The notes: generated by a model from the sequence alone, not told the origin. A stretch of DNA of 64,000 bases from Paenibacillus tianjinensis (GCF_017086365.1 NZ_CP070969.1:4278001-4342000), one strand, 5' to 3'. Numbered from the stretch's first letter, positions 45,829 to 54,874 are shown. Numbers and translations are program-made.

Positions 45829-45893
45829 CTTGATTCAGGAGATACCGTAATGACACACTTCCTGGTAGCTTGACTTAACTGTAATAGACTAGA

Positions 45894-46079
45894 TGGAATG
45901 AATCCACTTACATATTTGATTGCAGAGACAATAGTGAATTTTGCGGGAATATGTCCATCTAATTTATCCTTTTTTAAGCAACAATCTGCTTTTCCCGCAA
46001 TGTAAGTGGATTGATTCCACTTAGATGTTGACTACAAGGAAAATCAGCTGATTTAGCGGGTGTATTTCCACTTAGTATC
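45894..46079. repeat. Intergenic repeat: two ~70-base direct copies plus an inverted arm
   Basis: Unit 1 (about 45894-45962) and unit 2 (about 46010-46079) share the order GGATTGATTCCACTTA-like start, then AGCGGGTGTATTTCCACTTA-like end. The 18 bases at 45896-45913 recur inverted at about 46000-46017 with one mismatch (ATGTAAGTGGATTxATTC). The block fills the gap between the small membrane gene and spoIIM. No gene is visible. It looks like a dispersed, hairpin-forming intergenic repeat; copy number elsewhere cannot be judged. Confidence 0.6.
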
Positions 46080-46120
46080 CTTATGATCGATACATAAGCA
46101 GACGATATCATTATTAAATA

Positions 46121-46160
46121 AATAACCTGTCAGGCTAATGGCCCGGCAGGTTATTTTTGT
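46121..46160. terminator. Bidirectional terminator behind spoIIM
   Basis: AATAACCTG pairs with CAGGTTATT; TTTT follows on the plus strand and ATTTATTT on the minus strand. It ends the minus-strand spoIIM transcript 17 bases after the stop. Confidence 0.8.
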
Positions 46161-46176
46161 TCATATAGTTACGGTT

Positions 46177-46812
46177 TCACACACTCTGACCTATCAGCAT
46201 CGGTGTCACCCATCTCATCATCTCCGGCGTTACCCAGGCCTCGAAACCGGAAATCCCCAGCACGAGCACGGCCATCCCGAGTGAGAGCAGCGTATACATG
46301 GCAAAAGGTCTGGTCACCGGCGTACGCCGCTGGCCAAGCACGCGGCTGCGGATCATCAGCAGGGAAAAGGCGATAGCCGCCGCACTGCTGACAAGCAGTA
46401 CCGGAATCAGCACCAGATTGTGCGGAGCCACAGAGACAAGCGCGAACAGCATCCCGTGCCAAGAATACTCGCTGACCAGGCAGCCGACCGTAAAGCCGAT
46501 CAGCACCCCTTTGAGAAAATCAAGTATTAGAATCCCCGGCAGTCCGATCACCGACAAGCCCAGAATCCAGATCAGGCCGACCCACTTCAGATTCAGCGCG
46601 GCAATGCCCCAGTAGGAATCAGGAGCGGCGGGCAGTCCCTGCTGATCCACGGTCACAAAGAAATTCCCCAGATAATCACCCAGCTCCTGCTGCTGATCAA
46701 GGGTCAGCGCACTTACTATAAGTGCCCCAAAAACGACCCCAACCAGAAATAATACCGCAACAAAAATATAAAGAGGCGTCTGTTCCTTGATCATCAGCCG
46801 CAAACTGCGCAT
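46177..46812 (-). CDS. spoIIM: Stage II sporulation protein M
   Basis: 211 residues, ATG after AAGGAGAACGTCC. Five to six membrane helices (IFVAVLFLVGVVFGALIVSA, WVGLIWILGLSVIGLPGIL, MLFALVSVAPHNLVLIPVLL and others). The F-L-K-G-V-L-I-G-F and V-A-P-H-N-L text is typical. SpoIIM works with SpoIID and SpoIIP in engulfment septal peptidoglycan remodelling. It marks the host as an endospore former. Confidence 0.92.
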   Translation of the reverse strand: MRSLRLMIKEQTPLYIFVAVLFLVGVVFGALIVSALTLDQQQELGDYLGNFFVTVDQQGLPAAPDSYWGIAALNLKWVGLIWILGLSVIGLPGILILDFLKGVLIGFTVGCLVSEYSWHGMLFALVSVAPHNLVLIPVLLVSSAAAIAFSLLMIRSRVLGQRRTPVTRPFAMYTLLSLGMAVLVLGISGFEAWVTPEMMRWVTPMLIGQSV

Positions 46813-46915
46813 AGGGACGTTCTCCTTTCAGGTCACATGTTACACCATATGAGGAAACGTCCCGCTCTATGACTTGTCCTTTGGATATGTGAGACGTTCA
46901 GGCCCCAAGTGCCCG

Positions 46916-48118
46916 TTATCTCTCGGTGCTCTTCACTTTACCGTAAGTCCCGCCGCCTCCGGAGGTCAGCTCAAGCCGGCCCGTACGCGCCAGAACGATC
47001 TGTGCCGCTAATTGGGATCCCGCGATTTGAGCAAGCTCCGGCTCGCCGGCACGGTGCAGGATATTCATCTCGGTGCCAAAAGCCGCCAGCAGCGCGTTCA
47101 TTTTGGCCTTGCCCAGACCCGGGATAAACTCGAGCGGAACCTGGTAGTGATAAGGCGGTCGATGTGCCGGAACAACCGGATGCTCACGGTCGGCGATATG
47201 CAATATCCGGTCAAACACCCCTTGCACCAGCTTAGGGCTGCCGCAATAAGGGCAGCGTTCCGAGGTGGCATACGTCTCGTCGATAATGCTGCCGCATCCG
47301 GCGCAGTAGCTCCGGTGATACTTGCCAAGCCGCGGATTCAGGCCGAAATTGGCACTGACCCTCCGGCCCTCACGGCGCTCCAGCGCAAGGCGCAGCTCGC
47401 TGAACGAAGGCTTGGCAAGTTCAATGACATTGTACTCACGGCCGATTTTGCCGAGGGAATGCGCGTCGGAATTGGTCAGGAAGGTATAGCTGTCCAGCTC
47501 GGAAATATATCCCGCCATTTCCGAATCCGCGCTGAGGCCAAGCTCAACCGCTGCAATCCGTTCCAGATCAAACAGCTCCGCCATCCGCTCCGCCGCACAG
47601 CCATACAGCCCTTTATGCGGCGTGAAAATGTGCGCGGGAATCAGTATTCCTCCCCGTCCGCAGATCTCATTCTGCAGGTCTCTGGAAGAGGCATACAGCC
47701 GCTGCGAGCTGAGGTTGATGTTACGCATATACCGGCTCATCCAGCCGCTGAAATCCTCCATGGCCGCAAGGTCCGGCAGGAAAGCCAGTACATGACATTC
47801 CTTACGGCCGGGCTCGCGGATTTCGATTTCGCTCCCCAGCAGAAGTGTTGTTCCCCGGTAAGCAATCCCCCCGCCTTCTGCCGTAGTCATCTCACCGGAC
47901 TCAAGAGCATCGCGGATATCCTGCAGCACGCCCGGCGAATGGCTGTCAATGATGCCGATCAGCTCTATCCCCTTGCGCTCCGCCGCTTCTATGGCGATGT
48001 TCGCGAAGGTGAGATTACGGCTGCCGCTGATTTTGACTGCCTGTCCGGAAGAGGTCCGGCCAATATGAACATGGAGATCGCAGTAATAGCTGCGCAGCTT
48101 CGGTTCTAGTGCCATTGA
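46916..48118 (-). CDS. EndoQ-like PHP-domain nuclease (deaminated-base repair)
   Basis: 400 residues from the ATG at 48118 (an in-frame ATG at 48142 lies inside nudF; neither has a strong ribosome binding site, so coupling to nudF is likely). PHP metal site: YCDLHVHIGRTSSG, GIIDSHSPG, GSEIEI, ILIPAHIFTPH, TNSDAHSLGKIG. Then a zinc ribbon, CAGCGSIIDE and CPYCGSPKLV, and a C-terminal helix-hairpin-helix PLEFIPGLGKAKMNALL. This order is that of endonuclease Q, which nicks 5' of hypoxanthine, uracil and abasic sites. The gene overlaps nudF by 13 bases. Confidence 0.85.
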   Translation of the reverse strand, partial: SMALEPKLRSYYCDLHVHIGRTSSGQAVKISGSRNLTFANIAIEAAERKGIELIGIIDSHSPGVLQDIRDALESGEMTTAEGGGIAYRGTTLLLGSEIEIREPGRKECHVLAFLPDLAAMEDFSGWMSRYMRNINLSSQRLYASSRDLQNEICGRGGILIPAHIFTPHKGLYGCAAERMAELFDLERIAAVELGLSADSEMAGYISELDSYTFLTNSDAHSLGKIGREYNVIELAKPSFSELRLALERREGRRVSANFGLNPRLGKYHRSYCAGCGSIIDETYATSERCPYCGSPKLVQGVFDRILHIADREHPVVPAHRPPYHYQVPLEFIPGLGKAKMNALLAAFGTEMNILHRAGEPELAQIAGSQLAAQIVLARTGRLELTSGGGGTYGKVKSTER

Positions 48119-48678
48119 CCTGTCAGCGTGTAGAGATGCCATGCGTACACTGCCATCATGGTTTTGGCATCGGCAATCCGCCCGTCCGCAATATACGCGT
48201 ACGCTTCCTCCAGTGTCAGCTCAGAGACCTCTAAGAATTCATCCTCATCCAGCGCCATATCCCCCGGCTGGGCATTGTCCGTTACATACAGATGGATGAT
48301 TTCATCCGCAAAGCCGGGTGAGGTATAAAAGGATTTCAGCAGCTTCAGCTCCCCGCTGTGAAAGCCAGTTTCCTCCTGAAGCTCACGTCCTGCGGCTGCC
48401 AGCGGGTCCTCGCCTTTATCCAGCTTACCTGCAGGAATCTCTACCTCCGTGCGGTGCATCGGCTGGCGGTACTGCTCTACCACCAGCATTTTATTGTTGT
48501 TCAGTGCCAGTACCGCGACAGCACCAGGATGCTTCACCACCTCACGGGTAGCGGTATTGCCGTCCGGCAGCTTCACGGTATCTACCTGAAGGGTAATGAT
48601 TTTGCCTTCAAAAATCGGCTGCGTGGACAATGTCTCTTCGTCTAAGGCCGGGTTACGATTCAATTCCTCTTTTTTCAT
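48106..48678 (-). CDS. nudF: ADP-ribose pyrophosphatase (Nudix)
   Basis: 190 residues from the ATG at 48678, after AAAGGAG. Complete Nudix box: GKLDKGEDPLAAAGRELQEE followed by TGF, i.e. G-x5-E-x7-REL-x-EE-x-G. Further family text: VVEQYRQPMHRTEVEIPAGK and FYTSPGFADEIIHLY. Hydrolyses ADP-ribose to AMP and ribose-5-phosphate. Divergent from the mciZ-like gene, as in Bacillus. Confidence 0.9.
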   Translation of the reverse strand: MKKEELNRNPALDEETLSTQPIFEGKIITLQVDTVKLPDGNTATREVVKHPGAVAVLALNNNKMLVVEQYRQPMHRTEVEIPAGKLDKGEDPLAAAGRELQEETGFHSGELKLLKSFYTSPGFADEIIHLYVTDNAQPGDMALDEDEFLEVSELTLEEAYAYIADGRIADAKTMMAVYAWHLYTLTGQWH

Positions 48679-48755
48679 AGTTTCATGGTCTCCTTTAACT
48701 GGGTTCTGCATAAGGTGTATTATAGCAAACTTAAGGGGAAAGAAGGAATGCAGGC

Positions 48756-48929
48756 ATGAAGGACATTCTTATCCGTACAAGCACATCAGCAGTTACAATC
48801 GCAGGCAAGCCCGAGCAGATTAAAGCGGTCATTGCAGGCTGGACGGAAAAGTACGGACGTGATATGCCCCTGGCCTACGTTCTCCAGCTGCAAGCAGCGT
48901 CCCGGATCTATCCACCCAGAGCCGGCTGA
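48756..48929 (+). CDS. mciZ: MciZ-like mini-protein (Z-ring inhibitor candidate)
   Basis: 57 residues, ATG after AAGAAGGA. The centre SAVTIAGKPEQIKAVIAGW and KYGRDMPLAYVLQ parallels B. subtilis MciZ (a V-x-GK-x-x-x-I strand-turn-helix, then YGR and a closing helix), with 17 extra residues in all. In B. subtilis mciZ is also next to nudF. MciZ is made in sporulating mother cells and caps FtsZ filaments. Short length keeps certainty moderate; genomic position is the stronger argument. Ends before a bidirectional terminator. Confidence 0.7.
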   Translation: MKDILIRTSTSAVTIAGKPEQIKAVIAGWTEKYGRDMPLAYVLQLQAASRIYPPRAG

Positions 48930-48968
48930 ATAATACACCTTCACGCCTTCACCCGCCGGCTAAACATA

Positions 48969-49007
48969 AGGAGCTGTTCCCGGGCATTCCCGGAAACAGC
49001 TCCTTCA
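48969..49007. terminator. Strong bidirectional terminator
   Basis: AAGGAGCTGTTCCCGGG pairs with CCCGGAAACAGCTCCTT almost perfectly over CATT. It separates the mciZ-like gene (plus) from the peptidase gene (minus) that ends 10 bases later. Confidence 0.85.
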
Positions 49008-49016
49008 TTTCATTTA

Positions 49017-50144
49017 TTAAGCTTTAACGCTTTCTTTTACGATTGCTACAACCAGTTCAGCTGTCTTGACGATATCCTCAGCTTTGATCCGTTCCTTGGT
49101 CGTATGAATATGCTCATAACCGATTGCCAGATTCACCGTTGGAACTTTCAGGCCGTTGAATACGTTAGCGTCGCTTCCACCGCCCGAAGGGAACAGGCGG
49201 GTCTTCAACCCCAGTGAAGTAATCGCCTGGTCAGCAAGCTGAACTACAGGGTCATGTTCATTGAAGCTGAACGCGGGATAGATAATCTCACTGCGGAACT
49301 CGCACTCTGCACCATATTCCCGCACTGTAGTTTCCAACGCTTCACGCATGGAAGCGATCTGCAGCTCGACCTTCTCCTGCACAATACTGCGCGCTTCCGC
49401 GTCCAGCTGTACATGGTCGCAGACAACATTCGTCGGACCGCCGCCTGCGAACTTACCGATGTTAGCGGTTGTTTCTTTATCGATGCGTCCCAGCTTCATC
49501 GCTGAAATAGCCTTACTGGCAACCTGGATGGCGCTGATGCCGTCCTCAGGGTTAACACCTGCATGCGCGGATTTCCCGAAAATCTGCATCGTTATTCTCG
49601 CCTGTGCCGGTGCGGCTACAGCAATCCCTCCAACTTCACCGTTGGAATCAAGGGCGAAGCCCATATCCGCATCCAGATGGCTCGGGTCCATCGCCCGTGC
49701 GCCCAGCAGTCCGGATTCTTCACCCGCTGTAATCACGAACTGAATCTGCCCGTGTGGAATCTTCTGTTCTTGAATAACGCGGATCGCTTCGAACAAGGCA
49801 GCAAGTCCCGCTTTGTCATCGGAGCCGAGGATTGTAGAACCGTCGCTGGTAATCCAGCCGTCTTCCCCGAGAATCGGTTTGATATTTTGTCCCGGAACCA
49901 CTGTATCCATATGACAGGTGAACAGCAGTTTAGGTCCTGCCGCACCGCTGTCAGCCGCCCAGGTTACGAACAGATTGCCCGCTCCATGTCCGGTACGCTC
50001 CTGGGAGTCATCTTCGATGGCTGTTAAACCAAGAGCGCTGAATTTTGCTTTTAGCACATCGGCTATCTGCCGTTCATTTCCGGTTTCGCTGTTCACACGG
50101 ACAAGCTCCATGAACTCCTGAATCAATCGGTCTTGTACTATCAC
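49017..50144 (-). CDS. M20-family peptidase, PepT/YqjE-like
   Basis: 375 residues, ATG after GAGGGAAGCCTAAG. Zinc-site text in order: LLFTCHMDTVVPG (His, Asp), LGSDDKAGLAALFEAI (bridging Asp), TAGEESGLLGARAMD (Glu-Glu), ALDSNGEVGG, and YEHIHTTKERI (His). Dimerisation domain around FGKSAHAGVNPEDGISA. All ligands are present, so it should be an active di- or tripeptidase-like aminopeptidase in the cytoplasm. Closest remembered relative is B. subtilis YqjE. Confidence 0.85.
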   Translation of the reverse strand: MIVQDRLIQEFMELVRVNSETGNERQIADVLKAKFSALGLTAIEDDSQERTGHGAGNLFVTWAADSGAAGPKLLFTCHMDTVVPGQNIKPILGEDGWITSDGSTILGSDDKAGLAALFEAIRVIQEQKIPHGQIQFVITAGEESGLLGARAMDPSHLDADMGFALDSNGEVGGIAVAAPAQARITMQIFGKSAHAGVNPEDGISAIQVASKAISAMKLGRIDKETTANIGKFAGGGPTNVVCDHVQLDAEARSIVQEKVELQIASMREALETTVREYGAECEFRSEIIYPAFSFNEHDPVVQLADQAITSLGLKTRLFPSGGGSDANVFNGLKVPTVNLAIGYEHIHTTKERIKAEDIVKTAELVVAIVKESVKA

Positions 50145-50239
50145 TTAGGCTTCCCTCTCTTTCACAGATACGTTACAATAGTGGTAATGCTTATTTTCAT
50201 GTACGCTTTTAACTTAAACTAATCCCAAAGGAGTCACTC

Positions 50240-50341
50240 ATGAATCGTCAAAAATGGTTCCGCGTCGTCATTTATGTCATGCTGATCGCCATGGTCGCCT
50301 CAACCGTGCTGCTGGTAATCGAGCCCTTTATGGCCGGTTAA
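50240..50341 (+). CDS. prli42: Prli42-like stressosome-associated mini-protein
   Basis: 33 residues, ATG after AAAGGAG. A basic start (NRQKWFR) followed by a single membrane helix VVIYVMLIAMVASTVLLVIE. Prli42 is the membrane anchor of the stressosome in Listeria and related bacilli, with the same N-terminal charge and VVxLMLIxMV-type helix. The match is by pattern on a very short protein. Sits between divergent peptidase and convergent lipB genes with its own terminator behind it. Confidence 0.65.
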   Translation: MNRQKWFRVVIYVMLIAMVASTVLLVIEPFMAG

Positions 50342-50365
50342 CGGACAAGCCTTGAAACCTTAATA

Positions 50366-50399
50366 ACAGCGTCCGGTATTTTCCGGGCGCTGTTTGTTA
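50366..50399. terminator. Terminator between the Prli42-like gene and lipB
   Basis: ACAGCGTCCGG pairs with CCGGGCGCTGT (one mismatch) around TATTTT, followed by TTGTTAT. Serves the convergent plus and minus transcripts. Confidence 0.75.
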
Positions 50400-50415
50400 T
50401 GCAAGCAGCTGCCGC

Positions 50416-51135
50416 TTAATCCGCCGGAACCGGGCGGCCCTCTGCTCGAACCGCTTCATAAGGAAAATGGTGCAGAAAATAAGGAATCAATGCCTCCGCC
50501 ACCTGCTCCAGTTCAAAGGAGCGCCCGGTGCATTCCTCCAGTGACGTGATGCCATAACTCGAAATGCCGCAAGGAATAATCCCCTGAAATCCGCGCTGTC
50601 CGATTCCCTCCGAGATATTGAAGGCGAACCCGTGGCTGGTGATAAAGCCTCTGCGTGATCTGCTTTTGTTGAACTTGACACCAATCGCGCAGATTTTCTC
50701 ATCCCCGACCCACACACCGGTATACTCCGGCTTGCGTGTTCCTTCAATCCCCTGGGCTGCCAAATAATCAATGATAACAGACTCCAGGCGGCGCAGATAT
50801 CCGCGTAAATCCACCTTGCCCTCTTCCCCTAGCTTAAGCAGCGGATAGCCGACAAGCTGGCCCGGCCCATGATATGTAATGTCTCCTCCGCGGTCGATTT
50901 CAAACAAGGCAATACCTTGCTGCTCCAGCTGTTCCTTGCTTAAGAGCAGATGCTCCGGATGATTCTGTGAACCGATGGTGTAGGTAGGCGGATGCTGCAA
51001 AAGAATCAGCTGTTCATTAGCCTCTCCGGCATCGATCGCCAGTACGGATTTCTTTTGCAGCTCCCAGGCCGCGCCATACTCCATCAGGGGGTGATATGAA
51101 AGCTCCAGCTTACCAAGTTCCGGTTGATTCATCAT
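50416..51135 (-). CDS. lipB: Lipoyl(octanoyl)transferase LipB
   Basis: 239 residues. Family motifs: LLQHPPTYTIGSQN, DRGGDITYHGPGQLVGYPLL, GVKFNKSRSRRGFITSHGFA with the catalytic lysine, and GIIPCGISSYGITSLEE with the acyl-carrying cysteine. Transfers octanoate from acyl carrier protein to lipoyl domains. It lies immediately behind the bkd genes, whose E2 carries a lipoyl lysine, so co-expression makes sense. B. subtilis lacks LipB and uses a relay instead. Confidence 0.9.
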   Translation of the reverse strand: MMNQPELGKLELSYHPLMEYGAAWELQKKSVLAIDAGEANEQLILLQHPPTYTIGSQNHPEHLLLSKEQLEQQGIALFEIDRGGDITYHGPGQLVGYPLLKLGEEGKVDLRGYLRRLESVIIDYLAAQGIEGTRKPEYTGVWVGDEKICAIGVKFNKSRSRRGFITSHGFAFNISEGIGQRGFQGIIPCGISSYGITSLEECTGRSFELEQVAEALIPYFLHHFPYEAVRAEGRPVPAD

Positions 51136-51186
51136 TTCAGCTCCCCGCTTGGATATCAGTCTTCCGATTTAGGATTCATATATAAC

Positions 51187-52602
51187 CTAATACAGTTTTG
51201 TATCGGGCGTATAGCTTTCCAGATTATCTTTTACACGCTGCAGGAAACGGCCGCAAATAACACCATCCAGAATCCGGTGATCCAGGGACAGACAGATGTT
51301 CGCCATAGAGCGCACGGCAATCATGTCATTGATCACAACAGGTCTTTTGACAATGGATTCGAATGTCAGAATCGCCGCCTGCGGGTAGTTGATGATCGGG
51401 TAGGACAGAATAGAACCGAAGGAACCGGTGTTGTTCACTGTAAAGGTACCGCCCTGCATATCATCCAGGCGCAGCTTGCCCTCGCGGGTCTTCTGGGCCA
51501 GTTCATCGATCTCGCGGGCCAGCCCGGCGATATTCTTCTGGTCAGCCTTTTTGATCACCGGCGTCATGACGGAATCCTCGGTACCGACAGCAAGCGCGAT
51601 ATTGATATCACGTTTAACGATGATTTTATCTACGGCCCAAACCGAGTTCATAATCGGGTAATCCTTGATCGCACTAACCACAGCCTTCATCATAAAGGCG
51701 AGATAAGTCAGATTGATCCCTTCCTTGCGTTTGAACTCATCCTTGATTTTGTTGCGCAGCACGACCAGATTGGTCACATCCACCTCAATCATCGTCCAGG
51801 CATGCGGAATTTCCGATACACTCTGGCGCATTCTTGTCGCGATTGTGTTGCGGATCGGTGTAACGTCGATCAGATACTCCGAGCTGCTGCCAAGTCCGCC
51901 TTCCACCTCAATCGTTGGAATACGCGGGGACTCGCTCAGGTGAAGACCGGAATGACGGACCGGCTCCAGCTTATTCTGCACCTCGGCCTGAATGGCCTGC
52001 AGCGCAGGCTGCTGGGAGGCTTCAGGCACAGTCCGGGCTTCCGGCGCCGCAGCCGGTTGTGCGGACGTTCCTTGAACGGCAGCAGCGCCGCCGTTCTCCA
52101 GGAACATCAGCACATCCTTGCGTGTGATGCGTCCGCCGAGTCCGGTGCCCGGCACGGCACCTAGGTCTATGCGGTGCTCAGCGGCAAGCGTCTGCACCGC
52201 CGGCGAGTAGCGGGAGCGCATCGGCGCGTCCGCTGCTGAAGGAGCCAGCGCAGCCGGTCTGCCCGGTGCGGCAGGCGTGCTCGGGGCAGATGCTGCTGAA
52301 GCCGCCTGCGGTGCAGCAGAAGCCGCCGGTGCGGAGCTTCCGGCAGGCGCAGCAACGGCGATGCGGGCGATGATCTCGCCCACGCTGACCGTCTGGCCTT
52401 CCTCGGCCAGCAGCTCTACCAGCGTACCTTCCACGGTGGAAGGGAGCTCGGCATTCACTTTATCGGTAATGAGGTCACAGAGCGGTTCATATTGCTCTAC
52501 CAGATCCCCCGGCTTCTTCAGCCACTTGCCAATCGTAGCTGACACCAGCGATTCCGCAAGCTGCGGCATAATCACATCGGTCAGCTTTGTATTGTCAGAC
52601 AT
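51187..52602 (-). CDS. bkdB: Branched-chain keto-acid dehydrogenase E2 (dihydrolipoyl acyltransferase)
   Basis: 471 residues, ATG after TTGAAGGAGTGACAAC. Lipoyl domain at residues 1-85 with the modified lysine in ITDKVNAE; an Ala/Pro linker; a peripheral-subunit-binding domain (RYSPAVQTLAAEHRIDLGAV, GLGGRITRKDV); a catalytic CAT domain with SLDHRILDGVICGRFL (HxxxDG). Moves the acyl group to CoA. In line with the two E1 genes upstream and lipB downstream. Confidence 0.92.
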   Translation of the reverse strand: MSDNTKLTDVIMPQLAESLVSATIGKWLKKPGDLVEQYEPLCDLITDKVNAELPSTVEGTLVELLAEEGQTVSVGEIIARIAVAAPAGSSAPAASAAPQAASAASAPSTPAAPGRPAALAPSAADAPMRSRYSPAVQTLAAEHRIDLGAVPGTGLGGRITRKDVLMFLENGGAAAVQGTSAQPAAAPEARTVPEASQQPALQAIQAEVQNKLEPVRHSGLHLSESPRIPTIEVEGGLGSSSEYLIDVTPIRNTIATRMRQSVSEIPHAWTMIEVDVTNLVVLRNKIKDEFKRKEGINLTYLAFMMKAVVSAIKDYPIMNSVWAVDKIIVKRDINIALAVGTEDSVMTPVIKKADQKNIAGLAREIDELAQKTREGKLRLDDMQGGTFTVNNTGSFGSILSYPIINYPQAAILTFESIVKRPVVINDMIAVRSMANICLSLDHRILDGVICGRFLQRVKDNLESYTPDTKLY

Positions 52603-52624
52603 GTTGTCACTCCTTCAATTGATA

Positions 52625-53611
52625 TTAGTACTGTGCCAGCCGGAGCATTTCCGCCTTCACTTTATCCTTGCTCAGCATGAAGAACTTCTCCATCGGCGGG
52701 CTAATCGGCATCGCCGGCACATCAGGGCCGCACAGCCGGAAGATCGGCGCGTCCAGCTCGAACAGGCAGTGTTCAGCGATAATCGCTGCCACCTCTCCGC
52801 CGATGCCCCCGGTTTTGTTGTCCTCGTGGACAATCAGCACCTTGCCGGTCTGGCGGGCCGCCGCAATAATCGCGTCACGGTCAAGCGGCTGCAGGGTGCG
52901 CAGATCAAGAATATGCGCGGTAATCCCTTCCTCGCGCTCCAGTTCCTCTGCTGCCTGCATCGCAAAATGCAGCGGCAGACTGTACCCGATAACCGTGATA
53001 TCACTGCCTTCACGCAGCAGGTTCGCTTCGCCGATCGGCACGGTGTAATCACCTTCAGGCACATCTTCCTTAATCAGCTTGTAGCATTTCTTATTCTCAA
53101 AAAACAGCACCGGATCAGGGTCCCGTACTGCTGATTTCAGCAGCCCCTTGGCATCGGCTGCCGAATAAGGCGCAACAATCTTCAGTCCGGGCGTACCGAA
53201 GAAGATTGATTCCGGGCACTGGGAATGGTACAGTCCGCCGAAGATCCCTCCGCCGATCGGCGCACGGATCACAATCGGACAGCTCCAGTCGTTATTGGAA
53301 CGGTAGCGGATTTTGGCCGCTTCACTGATAATCTGGTTGGTGGCCGGGAGCATAAAGTCAGAGTACTGCATTTCCGCAATCGGCTTCATGCCGTACATTG
53401 CTGCCCCGATGGCAACACCTGCAATCGCCGATTCGGCCAGCGGTGTATCCATTACACGCTCTTCCCCGAATTGCTCCTGCAATCCCTTAGTGGTGGTGAA
53501 CACACCGCCCTTAAGGCCAACATCCTCGCCGAGCACAAATACCGAATCATCGCGTTCCATTTCTTCCTTCATCGCCAAACGGATGGCATCGATATATTCC
53601 ATCATCGCCAT
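52625..53611 (-). CDS. bkdAB: Branched-chain keto-acid dehydrogenase E1 beta
   Basis: 328 residues. Transketolase-type pyrimidine domain: EYIDAIRLAMKEEMERDDSV, FVLGEDVGLKGGVFTTTKGL, MDTPLAESAIAGVAIGAA; C-terminal domain with ILDLRTLQPLDRDAI and HEDNKTGGIGGEVAAII. Forms the alpha2-beta2 E1 with the gene just upstream (four-base gap). Decarboxylates branched 2-keto acids; in Bacillota this feeds branched fatty acid synthesis. Confidence 0.92.
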   Translation of the reverse strand: MAMMEYIDAIRLAMKEEMERDDSVFVLGEDVGLKGGVFTTTKGLQEQFGEERVMDTPLAESAIAGVAIGAAMYGMKPIAEMQYSDFMLPATNQIISEAAKIRYRSNNDWSCPIVIRAPIGGGIFGGLYHSQCPESIFFGTPGLKIVAPYSAADAKGLLKSAVRDPDPVLFFENKKCYKLIKEDVPEGDYTVPIGEANLLREGSDITVIGYSLPLHFAMQAAEELEREEGITAHILDLRTLQPLDRDAIIAAARQTGKVLIVHEDNKTGGIGGEVAAIIAEHCLFELDAPIFRLCGPDVPAMPISPPMEKFFMLSKDKVKAEMLRLAQY

Positions 53612-53614
53612 GAG

Positions 53615-54649
53615 TTATGCTCCTCCTTTGAGGCCGGAATCATCGTACACATGCAGCAGCGTGTCTTCCGGTTTCGGAAACGGTGCATTTTCCGCGTATG
53701 CGATAGCCTCTTTAAGTTCCAAATTATATTCAGCGGCAAGATCACGCTCCTGCTCGTCACTCCACAGTCCTAGTCCGGTCAGATAGGTGCGGAATGCGGC
53801 AATGCCGTCTTTTTTCCAGTTCTCGTCGACCTCTTCCTTGGTCCGGTAAGCCAGATCATTATCAGAGGTGGAATGCGGCGACAAACGGTACATCATCGCT
53901 TCAATCAGTGTCGGCCCTTCCCCGGCAATCGCGCGCTCCCGCGCCTCCTTAACCACGCGGTACACTTCAAGCGGATCATTACCGTCAACGCGCACGCCCG
54001 GGAAGCCGTAGCCCAGCGCACGGTCACTGATTTTGCCGCCAAGCTGCTTGTGGACCGGAACAGAAATGGCATACTGGTTGTTCTGGCAAAAAATAATGAC
54101 CGGCAGCTTATTCACACCCGCAAAATTGCAGGCTTCATGGAAATCCCCCTGGTTGCTGGAGCCTTCTCCGAAGGTGACAAAGGACACGAATTTCTTCTTC
54201 TTCATCTTAGCTGCCAGAGCGAAGCCAACCGCATGCGGAACCTGGGTTGTCACAGGACTTGAGCCCGTCACGATGCGCAGGCGCTTGCTGCCGAAATGGC
54301 CCGGCATCTGCCGGCCGCCGCTGTTGGGGTCCTCCGCCTTAGCGAATACGGACAGCATCAGCTCACGCGTAGTCATGCCCACCGACAATACAAAAGCGTA
54401 ATCGCGGTAATACGGTAAAAAATAATCATTCTGCCGGTCCAGCGCAAACGCTGCTGCAACCTGCGCCGCCTCCTGGCCGATACCGGAGACATGAAAGTTA
54501 ATCTTGCCGGCACGCTGCAGCAGCAAACTGCGCTCATCGTATTTGCGCCCGAGCTGCATATATCTGTACATATCAATGACCTGGCCGTCTGTGAGTCCAA
54601 GCTGTGAATGTCTGTTAACCGTTCCTACAGTAGTACCTTGGGATTCCAT
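53615..54649 (-). CDS. bkdAA: Branched-chain keto-acid dehydrogenase E1 alpha
   Basis: 344 residues from the ATG at 54649, which follows AGGAGGTACC; the frame runs on to 54709 without a site. Thiamine pyrophosphate-binding text: FGEGSSNQGDFHEACNFAG and FCQNNQYAISVPV. Also MPGHFGSKRLRIVTGSSPV and MMYRLSPHSTSDND. First of the E1-E2 block; 225 bases separate it from the E3 gene, and no terminator is evident in that gap. Confidence 0.92.
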   Translation of the reverse strand: MESQGTTVGTVNRHSQLGLTDGQVIDMYRYMQLGRKYDERSLLLQRAGKINFHVSGIGQEAAQVAAAFALDRQNDYFLPYYRDYAFVLSVGMTTRELMLSVFAKAEDPNSGGRQMPGHFGSKRLRIVTGSSPVTTQVPHAVGFALAAKMKKKKFVSFVTFGEGSSNQGDFHEACNFAGVNKLPVIIFCQNNQYAISVPVHKQLGGKISDRALGYGFPGVRVDGNDPLEVYRVVKEARERAIAGEGPTLIEAMMYRLSPHSTSDNDLAYRTKEEVDENWKKDGIAAFRTYLTGLGLWSDEQERDLAAEYNLELKEAIAYAENAPFPKPEDTLLHVYDDSGLKGGA

Positions 54650-54874
54650 ACAGAGGTACCTCCTAAATATTTTGATAGCTATACTGCCTGCTGCTTCGTA
54701 CAACTCCATCTATTATGCCCTGATCTTATAACCAGGTACTAAACCTAACTCAAGATCATTATAAGCCCTTTACAGTCAAAAAGAAAAGAGAGGAAAAGCC
54801 GGAATAGCGCTATTTTACGGTCATCAGACGTAATTAGCTCTCTTTCGGCTTCCTTTTATTACCCGCATCGTTTC

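Noticed and set aside
47012..48109. 365-codon plus-strand frame opposite the EndoQ-like gene
   Set aside because: An antisense shadow of a GC-rich gene; codon text lacks domain patterns. Similar long antisense frames over drm, bkd and the ABC genes were discarded for the same reason.
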